In this document: one piece after another, positions 28,183 to 37,393 of the stretch
Layout of the letters: each line of letters starts with the position of its first letter
Numbering within the stretch: the stretch's first letter is position 1
From: an uncultured Anderseniella sp.
GTDB taxonomy: Bacteria > Pseudomonadota > Alphaproteobacteria > Rhizobiales > Aestuariivirgaceae
Direction of reading: 5' to 3'
DNA: 43,583 nt
Assembly (NCBI GenBank): GCA_938039915.1
Contig: CALHUA010000227.1
Span: forward strand, 1-43,583
Notes under the pieces: model-generated
The model's input: only the letters and a program-made list of their open reading frames with translations
Databases searched by the model: none
What the model was told of the DNA's origin: nothing
Translations under genes and position numbers: made by a program

Positions 28183-29001
28183 TCAGGTTCGCCAGCGCAG
28201 CACGTAGCGCTCGATTGCGCCGATCGCGGTGCTGAGCAAGACGCCGAGCAGGGACAGGATGACGACGCCTGCAAACAGCCGTTCAAGATTGTAGAGTGCC
28301 CCGGCTTCCAGAATGTAGGCGCCGATGCCATGTTCCGCGCCCAGCATTTCTGCGGCCACCAGCAGGATGATGGCGATGGCCAGCGAAATGCGCAGACCTG
28401 ACAGAATGCCCGGCATGGCGCCCGGCAGGATGATTTTGCGAACGATGGATTTCCAGCTCATGCCGAAGCTCTGTCCCATGCGGATCAGGGTGCGATCGAC
28501 ATTGTCCACCGCGCCATAAGTGGCAACGACGGTCGGCGTAAACGTACCAAACGCAATCAGTGCATATTTTGAGGCTTCATCGATACCGAACCAGATGACG
28601 AACAGGGGCAGCAGGGCGATCTTGGGAATCGGAAATATGGCTGCGACAAGCGGCACCATGCCGGCGCGGATATAGGAAAACAGCCCGATCAGCACGCCCA
28701 GGCCGATACCGAGCGTTGCGCCGAGCGCAGCGCCAACTGCGAGCCTGGTCAGGGAAGGGGCCAGATGTGTCCACAACAGTCCGGAGTCATAAAGTTCGGC
28801 GAAAGTCAGTAAGACGTCAGACGGCTTGGGCAGTGTCAGTGGCGAGATGAAACCGGATTGCGTGCCGATTTCAGCGAGGCCGACCAGCACGACGAACACG
28901 GCCAGTCCAATCCAACGATAAGGTGTCGGTGCAAACCCGCCGCCGCGAAAGGCAACCTGGCGGGCGATGTCTGTTTCTTCCGTATCAGGGTCAGGACCCA
29001 T
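28183..29001 (-). CDS. ABC transporter permease (SsuC/TauC-like)
   Basis: Permease with EAA-loop-like SFGMSWKSIVRKIILPGAMPGILSGLRISLAIAIILLVAAEML. ATG at 29001 lies inside the left inverted repeat of the MITE-like element; track start 29043 is inside the element. Confidence 0.88.
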   Translation of the reverse strand: MGPDPDTEETDIARQVAFRGGGFAPTPYRWIGLAVFVVLVGLAEIGTQSGFISPLTLPKPSDVLLTFAELYDSGLLWTHLAPSLTRLAVGAALGATLGIGLGVLIGLFSYIRAGMVPLVAAIFPIPKIALLPLFVIWFGIDEASKYALIAFGTFTPTVVATYGAVDNVDRTLIRMGQSFGMSWKSIVRKIILPGAMPGILSGLRISLAIAIILLVAAEMLGAEHGIGAYILEAGALYNLERLFAGVVILSLLGVLLSTAIGAIERYVLRWRT

Positions 29002-29253
29002 TAATCTTATCCATTCTGCGGGAGGATATTTTGCCTGTGGCAAGGCGAAAAGGCGCAGGAAACCTTCCGGTTTTCAAGCCTTTTCAACGCAGTCAGGGGC
29101 AAAACAGACCCCGCCCTTCGGGTTTGAAAGAAAACACCCGCCTGAAAGCGAAAAATGCTCGACAAGGCACAAAGCCTTGCGTTGCGCTTTTTCACCATCA
29201 TTCGACTGTTTTCGTTCAAACAGAATTGCATAAGATTAATGGGTCCTGACCCT
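28987..29253. mobile_element. MITE-like/REP-like non-autonomous element, ~267 bp, with 24-bp perfect terminal inverted repeats
   Basis: Left AGGGTCAGGACCCATTAATCTTAT (28987-29010), right ATAAGATTAATGGGTCCTGACCCT (29230-29253), exact reverse complements; similarity continues inward imperfectly (CC-ATTCTG vs GCAATTCTG). No transposase inside. Confidence 0.75.
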
Positions 29254-30019
29254 AGACATTGATCAGCTCCGAATCTGCAGCCTTTGCTTCGTCACGCATC
29301 AGGTTCCACAGGTATTTCTGCCGGAACTGGAGATCGCTGTCACCGTAACTTCGCTCGTCCAGAGGTTTTTCCAGATGTATGACTTCCCGTATCTGGCCGG
29401 GACGGCGCGACAGCACGACAATTGAATGACCCATGCGAACCGCCTCGTCCAGATTGTGGGTCACATAGACTGCCGAAAACGGCTGCCGGGTCCACAACGC
29501 GACCAGATCGTCCATCAGCAGTTCACGGGTCTGGCTGTCCAGTGCCGACAGCGGTTCATCCATCAGCATGACGGCGGGCTTTACCGCCAGCGCCCGGGCA
29601 ATTGCCACGCGCTGCTTCATGCCGCCTGAAAGCTGTTTGGGCAGCGCGCGTGCAAAATCGGTGAGCTTGGTCCGGGCGAGAACGTCGCTGATCGTCTTCC
29701 TTGTTTCAGCGCGTGACAGGTCGTGATCTTCCAGCACCAGGGATACGTTGCCCGCCACACTTCGCCATGGCAGCAGGGCAAAATCCTGAAACACATAGGT
29801 CAACGGGTTCAGGCAGTCCTCAGCAGGCACGCCCAGTTGCAGCACACTGCCCTTGCTGGGAGTCTCCAGCCCGCCGATCAGCCGCAGCAGTGTCGACTTG
29901 CCGCAACCGGTGGGCCCGACAATGCAAACGATCTTGCCTGATGGAACGTCCAGGGAGATATTGCGGAGAACCTCGAGGTCGCCGTAGGAATGGCTGATCC
30001 CTGATAGACGGATATCCAT
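29252..30019 (-). CDS. ABC transporter ATP-binding protein (SsuB/TauB-like)
   Basis: CIVGPTGCGKSTLLRLIGGLE; LSGGMKQRVAIARALAVKPAVMLMDEPLSALD. Confidence 0.94.
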   Translation of the reverse strand: MDIRLSGISHSYGDLEVLRNISLDVPSGKIVCIVGPTGCGKSTLLRLIGGLETPSKGSVLQLGVPAEDCLNPLTYVFQDFALLPWRSVAGNVSLVLEDHDLSRAETRKTISDVLARTKLTDFARALPKQLSGGMKQRVAIARALAVKPAVMLMDEPLSALDSQTRELLMDDLVALWTRQPFSAVYVTHNLDEAVRMGHSIVVLSRRPGQIREVIHLEKPLDERSYGDSDLQFRQKYLWNLMRDEAKAADSELINV

Positions 30020-30047
30020 GAACAGTGCTCCGGCGGTAGTGTGGGCC

Positions 30048-31067
30048 CTAGGCGCGGATCGTTTTCACATAGCTCGTATCAACAAGCGTATCCATCGTTA
30101 CATCGGCATCGACCAGTGTCTCGGACTGAAACCATTTCAATTGATCCTCGATCGATGTCAGGTTCAGGGCGGCTCCCTCGTTCAACCGCATGGTGCCGTT
30201 GATGATCGATGGGGCTGCTTTTTCAAGCGGTCGGTCGGCGTAGACATATTTATGGATCAGGCGGACCATGTCATCGACACCGTCCTTGCCACCGGTTCTG
30301 GCAATCATTGCCGCATTGTAGTCGGCAACCCCTTTGGAAAACCCGCCGAGGAAGTCACCCGTCATGCCTTTTTGTTCTGCAGCGTTTCGCGCAGACGTAA
30401 ATACAGTCGTGATCTGGTAATTAGGCAGGTAGTCGGAGACGTTGCCGATGATGTGCGCTGCACCAGACTTGGCGAGCGGCTTGGCGATATGCGGCACGAT
30501 CGACCAGGCATCAATCTGGCCTGATTTCAGGGCGCCGATTATCGCGCCGACCTTTTGCAGCGCTTTGAATTTCATCGACGCGCCTTCGGCTGTGGCGATT
30601 TTTGAACCCATATAGTGGAAACTGGAGCCCGCCGTGGACATGCCGAAGATCTTGCCGTCCAGCTTCTTCGGCGACGTCAGACCTGCCTTGTATGCAGCAT
30701 CAGAGGCCAGAATCTTCTGCCCGTCTATGCCCGGCTCTTCGGAAAGTGCGCCACCGATGACCTTGACGGCGCCTTTCTGGGCCAGCGAAATCAGACCGCC
30801 CGAAACGGCGGTTACGGCATAGTCGATACTGCCCGAGGCGATCGCAATGGCCATTGGCTGGGCTGCCTGAAAGAACTTCAGTTCAACATCCAGACCCGCA
30901 TCGGCAAAATATCCTCGTTCAAAGGCGATGAAGCTGCCGGAATGGCTGGTGAAGCGCAGCGCACCAACGGTGATTTTCCTGTTCTGAGACAAGGCTGGCG
31001 TTGCCAGACCTGCAGTTGCAGCGGCCCCTCCAATAAGTGTAATCGCCTTGCGTCGGTTCATTGTCAC
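30048..31067 (-). CDS. ABC transporter substrate-binding protein (SsuA/NMT1-like), Tat-like signal
   Basis: MNRRKAITLIGGAAATAGLATPALSQ; RKITVGALRFTSHSGSFIAFERGYFADAGLDVELKFFQAAQPMAIAIASGSIDYAV. Confidence 0.88.
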   Translation of the reverse strand: MTMNRRKAITLIGGAAATAGLATPALSQNRKITVGALRFTSHSGSFIAFERGYFADAGLDVELKFFQAAQPMAIAIASGSIDYAVTAVSGGLISLAQKGAVKVIGGALSEEPGIDGQKILASDAAYKAGLTSPKKLDGKIFGMSTAGSSFHYMGSKIATAEGASMKFKALQKVGAIIGALKSGQIDAWSIVPHIAKPLAKSGAAHIIGNVSDYLPNYQITTVFTSARNAAEQKGMTGDFLGGFSKGVADYNAAMIARTGGKDGVDDMVRLIHKYVYADRPLEKAAPSIINGTMRLNEGAALNLTSIEDQLKWFQSETLVDADVTMDTLVDTSYVKTIRA

Positions 31068-31140
31068 CGGTGCGTCTCCCTGAATTCGTATTGGTATGAG
31101 GTCTTGTCTGCCTGCTTCGTTTCTGTTTCGGATTCTCCCC

Positions 31141-31166
31141 GGGATAAGTCAATGGCACCCACTTAA
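31141..31166. repeat. Possible solo end of a repeat element (GGGATAAGTCAATGGCACCCACTTAA), TAAGT/ACTTA stem
   Basis: Shares an ATAAG-(A)T(C/T)AATGG core with the terminal repeat of the 28987-29253 element; in the non-coding gap between the SBP gene and moaA. Confidence 0.3.
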
Positions 31167-31245
31167 ATACAGACCCAAACAAGGTTCCTGGATGCAGGTA
31201 TGCTTAATGGCAGTCTTTTCAGTGTGCCGTTTACCGCCCGGTGTT

Positions 31246-32277
31246 CTAGCCTCCTGTCACGCTCATGTGGCGGGTGACCGCGGGAGATTTGGTGCGCCGG
31301 TCGATAACGAAGTCATGCCCCTTCGGTTTGCGGCCTATGGCTTCATCAATTGCCGTGCTCACCAGTTCATTGCCCTCGGACGCGCGCAGCGGATCACGCA
31401 GGTCGGCTGCATCATCCTGGCCAAGACACATGTAAAGCGTGCCGGTGCAGGTCAGTCGCACCCGGTTGCAGCTTTCGCAGAAATTATGTGTCATCGGTGT
31501 AATGAACCCGAGTCTGCCACCGGTTTCCCTGACCTCGACATAGCGTGCCGGACCGCCGGTCTTGTAAGGGATGTCCTCCAGGGAATAATTATCCAGCAGA
31601 TTGGCGCGCACCACCGACAGGGGCAGGTACTGGTCCGTGCGGTCTTCTTCGATCTCGCCCAGCGGCATGGTTTCGATAAGCGTAAGGTCCATGCCTTGCC
31701 CATGACACCACTTCATCATCGGTTCGATTTCGTCTTCGTTGAAATTCTTCAGCGCGACCATGTTGATCTTGATTGCCAGGCCTGCTGCCTGGGCCGCCCT
31801 GATCCCGCCCATCACTTTGTCCAGGTCACCCCAGCGGGTGATGTCCCTGAATTTCTTGGCATCGATCGTGTCCAGCGAAACATTGATGCGCCTGACACCA
31901 TGATCGACCATCTGTGAGGCGTACTTCTCAAGCTGCGAGCCATTCGTCGTCAGGGTCAGTTCTTCCAGCGCGCCGGTTTTCAGGTGCCGCGACAGGTTCT
32001 CAAACAGCGACATTATATTACGGCGTACCAGTGGTTCACCGCCGGTCAGGCGCAGCTTCCTGACCCCTTTCTCGACAAACACCGTGCATAGCCGGTCCAG
32101 TTCTTCCAGCGTGAGAATGTCTTTCTTCGGCAGAAAGGTCATGTTTTCCGACATGCAGTACACACACCGGAAGTCGCACCGATCGGTGACCGATACGCGC
32201 AGGTAGTTCACGTGGCGCCCAAACGGGTCGATCATTTCAGAAGTCGGGTCGGATGGCAGTTGTATGGAAGTGTTCAT
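31246..32277 (-). CDS. moaA: GTP 3',8-cyclase MoaA (molybdenum cofactor biosynthesis, radical SAM)
   Basis: [18 protein letters not shown] radical-SAM motif; [13 protein letters not shown]; second cluster [21 protein letters not shown]-terminal MSVTGG. Start at MNTSIQ (track 32313). Confidence 0.95.
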   Translation of the reverse strand: MNTSIQLPSDPTSEMIDPFGRHVNYLRVSVTDRCDFRCVYCMSENMTFLPKKDILTLEELDRLCTVFVEKGVRKLRLTGGEPLVRRNIMSLFENLSRHLKTGALEELTLTTNGSQLEKYASQMVDHGVRRINVSLDTIDAKKFRDITRWGDLDKVMGGIRAAQAAGLAIKINMVALKNFNEDEIEPMMKWCHGQGMDLTLIETMPLGEIEEDRTDQYLPLSVVRANLLDNYSLEDIPYKTGGPARYVEVRETGGRLGFITPMTHNFCESCNRVRLTCTGTLYMCLGQDDAADLRDPLRASEGNELVSTAIDEAIGRKPKGHDFVIDRRTKSPAVTRHMSVTGG

Positions 32278-32585
32278 GCCGACATATTTGGCGACCCGAC
32301 ACGGTTCCGTCAAGCTGCAACAGCCAGATTTAAAATGCCCTGCCGCACAGTGGAATGATGCCTGAGGAACAAGGGGGTGTTTGGCACGCTTGTTGCGTGG
32401 GGTTAACCAATCCGGCCGTTATGACGCGATTTGAACAGGAAAAGGCGTTTCCGCTGTTGATTATGGTGAAAAAATGATCACTGTTGCTAAATTGTCAGGC
32501 AAGCGTTTATGTTTGCCGCGACTAAAAACGAGACCATGCGGCAAAAAGTGTGGTCAATTGGGTGGAACGTTGTTCGGGGTGTTGA

Positions 32586-33698
32586 ATGGGTAATGCTGGT
32601 GGAACCGGCGAACCGATGGTTCGCTTTCAGAATGTTCAGAAGAGTTACGACGGTGAAACGCTCGTCGTAAAGGATCTGAATCTCGATATCGCCACGGGCG
32701 AGTTTGTTACCATGTTGGGCCCATCGGGTTCCGGCAAGACAACAACGCTGATGATGCTGGCCGGTTTTGAACCAGCCACCCACGGCGAGATTTATCTCAA
32801 TGGCAATCCCATCAACAATGTGCCGCCGCACAAACGCGGCATTGGCATGGTGTTCCAGAACTACGCCCTGTTCCCGCACATGTCGGTTGCAGAAAACCTG
32901 GCCTTCCCTCTGGCTGTTAGAGGCCAGTCTAAATCCGAACAGGAAGACCGGGTAAAGAAAGTCCTGGAAATGGTTGAACTGCCGGAATTCGGCGGCAGGC
33001 GCCCGGCCCAGCTTTCCGGCGGCCAGCAGCAGCGTGTCGCGGTAGCCCGCGCACTGGTGTTTGAACCGGACCTGGTGTTGATGGATGAACCGCTTGGCGC
33101 GCTGGACAAGCAACTGCGTGAACAGATGCAGTATGAAATCAAGCATATTCACGAGTCACTCGGTGTGACCGTGGTGTACGTGACCCACGACCAGTCTGAA
33201 GCACTGACCATGTCGGATCGCGTTGCGGTCTTTGAAGATGGTATCATTCAGCAATTGTCGAGCCCGGAAGAGCTTTATGAACGCCCTGAGAATTCCTTTG
33301 TGGCCCAGTTCATCGGCGAGAACAACAAGCTGCGCGGCACGGTGCTGGAAGTTGGCAGGGACAAGCTGGCAACGGTGAAACTGGACAGCGGTGACATGGT
33401 CAAGGCGCTTGCGGTGGGTGTTGGTGCCAAGGGAGAGCGCACCTTGCTGTCGGTTCGCCCTGAACGTGTTGCCATAGAGCCGAAGAAGACCAGAAACACG
33501 GTGACGTTGACCGGCAAGGTCGAGGAACTGATTTACCTGGGCGATCATATCCGCACCCGCATGTCGGTTGCCGGGCACACGGACTTTATCGTCAAGGTGC
33601 CCAACAACGCCGAGCATCATGAACTCAGCGAGGGCCAGACCACGACCGTTGGTTGGCAAGCCGAGGATTGCCGTGCGCTGGATGATATGGCAGCCTGA
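32586..33698 (+). CDS. ABC transporter ATP-binding protein, PotA-like (spermidine/putrescine type)
   Basis: [65 protein letters not shown]-like C-terminus. Confidence 0.93.
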   Translation: MGNAGGTGEPMVRFQNVQKSYDGETLVVKDLNLDIATGEFVTMLGPSGSGKTTTLMMLAGFEPATHGEIYLNGNPINNVPPHKRGIGMVFQNYALFPHMSVAENLAFPLAVRGQSKSEQEDRVKKVLEMVELPEFGGRRPAQLSGGQQQRVAVARALVFEPDLVLMDEPLGALDKQLREQMQYEIKHIHESLGVTVVYVTHDQSEALTMSDRVAVFEDGIIQQLSSPEELYERPENSFVAQFIGENNKLRGTVLEVGRDKLATVKLDSGDMVKALAVGVGAKGERTLLSVRPERVAIEPKKTRNTVTLTGKVEELIYLGDHIRTRMSVAGHTDFIVKVPNNAEHHELSEGQTTTVGWQAEDCRALDDMAA

Positions 33699-33796
33699 TC
33701 TGAGTTTTGAAATTCTGTTCTGCCTCAATAGTGAGAGCAGGGCGGTTTACCGGGGGTTTTGTTGAGCCTCCGTTCTACCAAAGGGAGTAAGTCTGA

Positions 33797-34882
33797 ATGA
33801 AGAAATTTTTAACAACAAGCCTGTCGATTCTGGCACTTGGAGCTGTCTCGACAGCGGCCAGCGCTGAAGGGTCGATTACGGCTGTTTCGTGGGGCGGCGC
33901 CTACACGAAAAGCCAGGTGAAAGCCTATCATGAGCCTTTCACTGCCAAGACCGGCATCAAGATCAACTCGGTTGACTACTCCGGCGGCGTCGCTGAAGTG
34001 AAAGCCCAGGTTGAAGCCGGCAACGTGTCCTGGGACATCGTTGACGTTGAGCTGTCCGACGCTGTTCGCGGTTGCGATGAAGGCATCTTCGAGAAAATCG
34101 ATCACTCGACCCTGCCGGCCGGCGCTGACGGCAAACCGGCTCAGGAAGATTTCCTGCCCGGAACACTGCATGAGTGCGCTGTAGCAAACATCGTGTGGTC
34201 GACCATCTATGCCTATGACGACACCAAGATCGGCGACAAGAAGCCAACCACCATGGCTGACTTCTTCGACACCAAGACCTGGGCCGGCAAGCGTGGCCTG
34301 CGCAAGGGTCCAAAGCCGAACCTTGAGTTCGCCTTGATCGCTGACGGTATCGCTGCCAAGGACGTCTATGCTGAACTGGCAAAGCCTGAAGCAATCGACC
34401 GTGCATTCGCCAAGCTCGCCACCATCAAGGGTGACGTTGTATGGTGGGAAGCCGGCGCGCAGCCACCACAGCTTCTGGCTGACGGTGAAGTGCTGATGAC
34501 CACGGCTTACAATGGCCGTATCTTCAATGCCGTTGCTGCCGAGAGTAAGCCGTTCGTCATCGTATGGGACGGTCAGGTTTGGGACATCGATCTTTGGGCA
34601 ATTCCAAAGGGTGCGCCAAACAAGGACAAGGCCATGGAGTTCCTGAAGTTCTCCACCGAGACCCAGCAGCTTGCCAACCAAGCCAAGTACATTGCGTACG
34701 GCCCGGCTCGTCTGTCTTCTGCTCCGCTCGTGGGCAAATATGAAGACGGCAAGATCGACATGGGTCCACAGATGCCAACGGCACCTGACAACCTGACCAA
34801 TGCTGTTCAGAACGACTTTGAATGGTGGGCAGACAACCAGGATGCGCTGAACGAGCGTTTCAACGCCTGGCTTGCACAGTAA
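33797..34882 (+). CDS. Extracellular solute-binding protein, PotD-like
   Basis: Signal peptide; GSITAVSWGGAYTKSQVKAYHEPFTAKTGIKINSVDYSGGVAEVKAQVEAGNVSWDIVDVE. Confidence 0.9.
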   Translation: MKKFLTTSLSILALGAVSTAASAEGSITAVSWGGAYTKSQVKAYHEPFTAKTGIKINSVDYSGGVAEVKAQVEAGNVSWDIVDVELSDAVRGCDEGIFEKIDHSTLPAGADGKPAQEDFLPGTLHECAVANIVWSTIYAYDDTKIGDKKPTTMADFFDTKTWAGKRGLRKGPKPNLEFALIADGIAAKDVYAELAKPEAIDRAFAKLATIKGDVVWWEAGAQPPQLLADGEVLMTTAYNGRIFNAVAAESKPFVIVWDGQVWDIDLWAIPKGAPNKDKAMEFLKFSTETQQLANQAKYIAYGPARLSSAPLVGKYEDGKIDMGPQMPTAPDNLTNAVQNDFEWWADNQDALNERFNAWLAQ

Positions 34883-34898
34883 GGCTTATTTAGCCTGT

Positions 34899-34928
34899 GG
34901 CCGGATGGGCATCGTTGCCCGTCCGGTC
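34899..34928 (+). terminator. Strong hairpin between potD-like and potB-like genes (attenuator/mRNA-stability stem-loop)
   Basis: GGCCGGATGGGCA-TCGT-TGCCCGTCCGGTCC, near-perfect stem with G-U pairs; 17 nt after the potD-like stop; short T-rich stretch downstream. Confidence 0.65.
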
Positions 34929-35005
34929 CTATTGAGTTCTTTTAATGACGTGATTTGAACGACACTATTTGAGTCCGCCGACAGCGACGGGGAAGAGGGC
35001 ATATC

Positions 35006-36286
35006 ATGACCGATGTAACTGCATCTGGCGTGCCGGAGGCCATAACCACCAGCGACGGTGTGCCGCTAAAGGTCTCTCTCGCACGTGCTACCAGACGCCA
35101 GCGGATGCAGGCGCTTCTGCTTGTACTGCCCTTGCTGCTGTTCCTTCTGGTTGCATTTGTTTTGCCGATTGGCGAGATGTTGTTCCGATCGGTATATAGT
35201 CCGATCGGCCCAAATGTGTTGCCGAACTTCTCGAAAGTGATTCATGAATGGGATGGTGAGGATCTCCCGCCTGAAGCCGTGTTCGAAGTCTTCGTCAAGG
35301 ACATGACAGAGGCCAAAAAGAGCAATGAAATTGGCAAGACTGTCGGAAATCTGGCAACGCGGGTGAACTACGAGATACCCGGTTCGCGTGGCCTGTTCAC
35401 CAAATCGGCCCGCAAGGTCAAGAACATTACCGAGGGTCCCTACAAGGAAGCCCTGATTGCCTTGGACAAGCGTTGGGAAAACCAGCACATCTGGCGGACA
35501 CTGCAGCGGATTTCCAGCAATTACACTGCCTCGTTCTATCTGGCTGCGACAGACAGAAAGTATAATGAAGATAACGAGATAGTCAGAGCTGACCCGTTGT
35601 ACCAGATTTATCTGCCAATTCTGGGCAAGACACTATGGCTGTCTGCACTGATCACATTCATATGCCTGCTGATCGCCTATCCGGTGTCATATCTTCTCGC
35701 GACATTGCCATTGCGAACCTCAAATCTGCTTATGATCATGGTTCTGTTGCCGTTCTGGACATCGCTTCTGGTGCGCACGACCGCCTGGATCGCCATGCTG
35801 CAAACCGAGGGCATCGTGAACAATATACTGGTTTTCACCCGGGTCATATCCGAAGAAAGCCGAATTCAGATGATCTACAATCAGACCGGCACAATCGTTG
35901 CGATGGTGCACATTCTGTTGCCGTTCATGATCCTTCCGCTGTATTCGGTGATGAAAACCATTCCACCCTATTACATGCGTGCGGCGCGTTCCCTGGGAGC
36001 AACCGGAACGTACTCATTCATCAAGGTTTATTTCCCGCAAACCATACCCGGAATTGCCGCCGGCACCCTGCTCGTGTTCATCCTGGCAATTGGCTACTAC
36101 ATTACGCCGGCTTTGGTCGGCGGCAGCGATGGTTTGCTGATCTCAAATCTCATTGCAGATCACATCAAGAAGACTCTCAACTGGAGTTTGGGCTCGGCGC
36201 TCGGTGCCATCCTGCTCGCAATAGTGCTGATCTTCTACTGGATCTACAACAAGCTTGTCGGCGTCGACAATTTGAAGTTCGGGTGA
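35006..36286 (+). CDS. ABC transporter permease, PotB-like, with large loop insertion
   Basis: TM1 then ~130-aa hydrophilic insert, then PotB-like core: MRAARSLGATGTYSFIKVYFPQTIPGIAAGTLLVFILAIGYYITPALVGG. Confidence 0.9.
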   Translation: MTDVTASGVPEAITTSDGVPLKVSLARATRRQRMQALLLVLPLLLFLLVAFVLPIGEMLFRSVYSPIGPNVLPNFSKVIHEWDGEDLPPEAVFEVFVKDMTEAKKSNEIGKTVGNLATRVNYEIPGSRGLFTKSARKVKNITEGPYKEALIALDKRWENQHIWRTLQRISSNYTASFYLAATDRKYNEDNEIVRADPLYQIYLPILGKTLWLSALITFICLLIAYPVSYLLATLPLRTSNLLMIMVLLPFWTSLLVRTTAWIAMLQTEGIVNNILVFTRVISEESRIQMIYNQTGTIVAMVHILLPFMILPLYSVMKTIPPYYMRAARSLGATGTYSFIKVYFPQTIPGIAAGTLLVFILAIGYYITPALVGGSDGLLISNLIADHIKKTLNWSLGSALGAILLAIVLIFYWIYNKLVGVDNLKFG

Positions 36287-36296
36287 GGAAAAGGTC

Positions 36297-37364
36297 ATGA
36301 CTGCATTGGATAAATTGCCAGCACCCGGTTATATCGCCTACGCGGTGGCGTGCATTGTTGCTTATCTGTTCACCGGAACACTGGTTGCCACAATCGGTAT
36401 AGCGCTGATCATCGGACTGCCTCTGTTTTTTATGAGTGACTTGCCGCCCTATGCGACGTGGCTGGAGAAATTCGGTCAGTACATTTTTCTGCTGATCTGC
36501 ACGATGATCTTTATTTTCCTCATCACGCCCGTACTCATAATAATGCCGCTGTCGTTTAACTCCGAACCCTATTTCAGCTTCACGCAGGGGATGATGTCTC
36601 TTGATCCCGCTGCGTTCTCGACCAGATGGTATCAGGACATCTTCCTGTTCGGCATGAACGATCCCAACCGCACAGAGGGCTGGTGGTCAGATGTGTGGAA
36701 CAATGCGACCTGGGTAAAGGCTGCAGCCAACTCGTTCAAGTTTGCCGTTCTGGCCACTATCCTGGCTACCTTCTTCGGCACACTTGCAGCGCTTGGGCTT
36801 TCGCGCCCCGAGATGCCGTGGAGATCGGCCATAACGAGCCTGTTGATTTCGCCGATGATCGTGCCATTGGTGATCACGGCAACAGGCATGTTCTTCTTTT
36901 ATGCAAAAAAGGACACGTTCCCGTTCTTCCCCAGGGGCCTCATCAATGAAGATATCGGCATTGTTCTGGCTCACGCCACGCTGGGGGTGCCGTTTGTGAT
37001 CATCACTGTCACTGCAACCCTGACCGGTTTCGACAATTCACTGATACGGGCATCGAAAAGCCTGGGCGCAAATGGCTGGACCACGTTCCGCCGTGTGATC
37101 ATGCCTTTGATCATGCCGGGAATGATCTCAGGTGCCCTGTTTGCTTTCATCACTTCACTGGATGAAGTGGTTGCGGTGATCTTCCTGGCCGATGTGCATC
37201 AGGTTACGATCCCGCGCCAGATGTTCTCCGGTATTCGTGAGCAGATTTCGCCAACCATCTTGGCAGTGGCGACGGTATTGGTCCTGATCTCGATTTGTCT
37301 GTTGACCACATTGGAGTTGCTGCGTCGTCGCTCTGAGCGTCTTCGTGGTTTGTCACCTGGTTAA
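36297..37364 (+). CDS. ABC transporter permease, PotC-like
   Basis: Multiple TMs; IRASKSLGANGWTTFRRVIMPLIMPGMISGALFAFITSLDEVVAVIFL. Confidence 0.92.
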   Translation: MTALDKLPAPGYIAYAVACIVAYLFTGTLVATIGIALIIGLPLFFMSDLPPYATWLEKFGQYIFLLICTMIFIFLITPVLIIMPLSFNSEPYFSFTQGMMSLDPAAFSTRWYQDIFLFGMNDPNRTEGWWSDVWNNATWVKAAANSFKFAVLATILATFFGTLAALGLSRPEMPWRSAITSLLISPMIVPLVITATGMFFFYAKKDTFPFFPRGLINEDIGIVLAHATLGVPFVIITVTATLTGFDNSLIRASKSLGANGWTTFRRVIMPLIMPGMISGALFAFITSLDEVVAVIFLADVHQVTIPRQMFSGIREQISPTILAVATVLVLISICLLTTLELLRRRSERLRGLSPG

Positions 37365-37393
37365 ACCGCAACTGGCAGAGATACAATATCATC

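Noticed and set aside
28967-29259. Target-site duplication for the MITE-like element
   Set aside because: Flanks (..CCGTATC | ... | AGACATT..) show no convincing direct duplication, so none is claimed.
33809-34681. 290-aa minus-strand ORF
   Set aside because: Antisense to the confident PotD-like binding protein; no domain signature.
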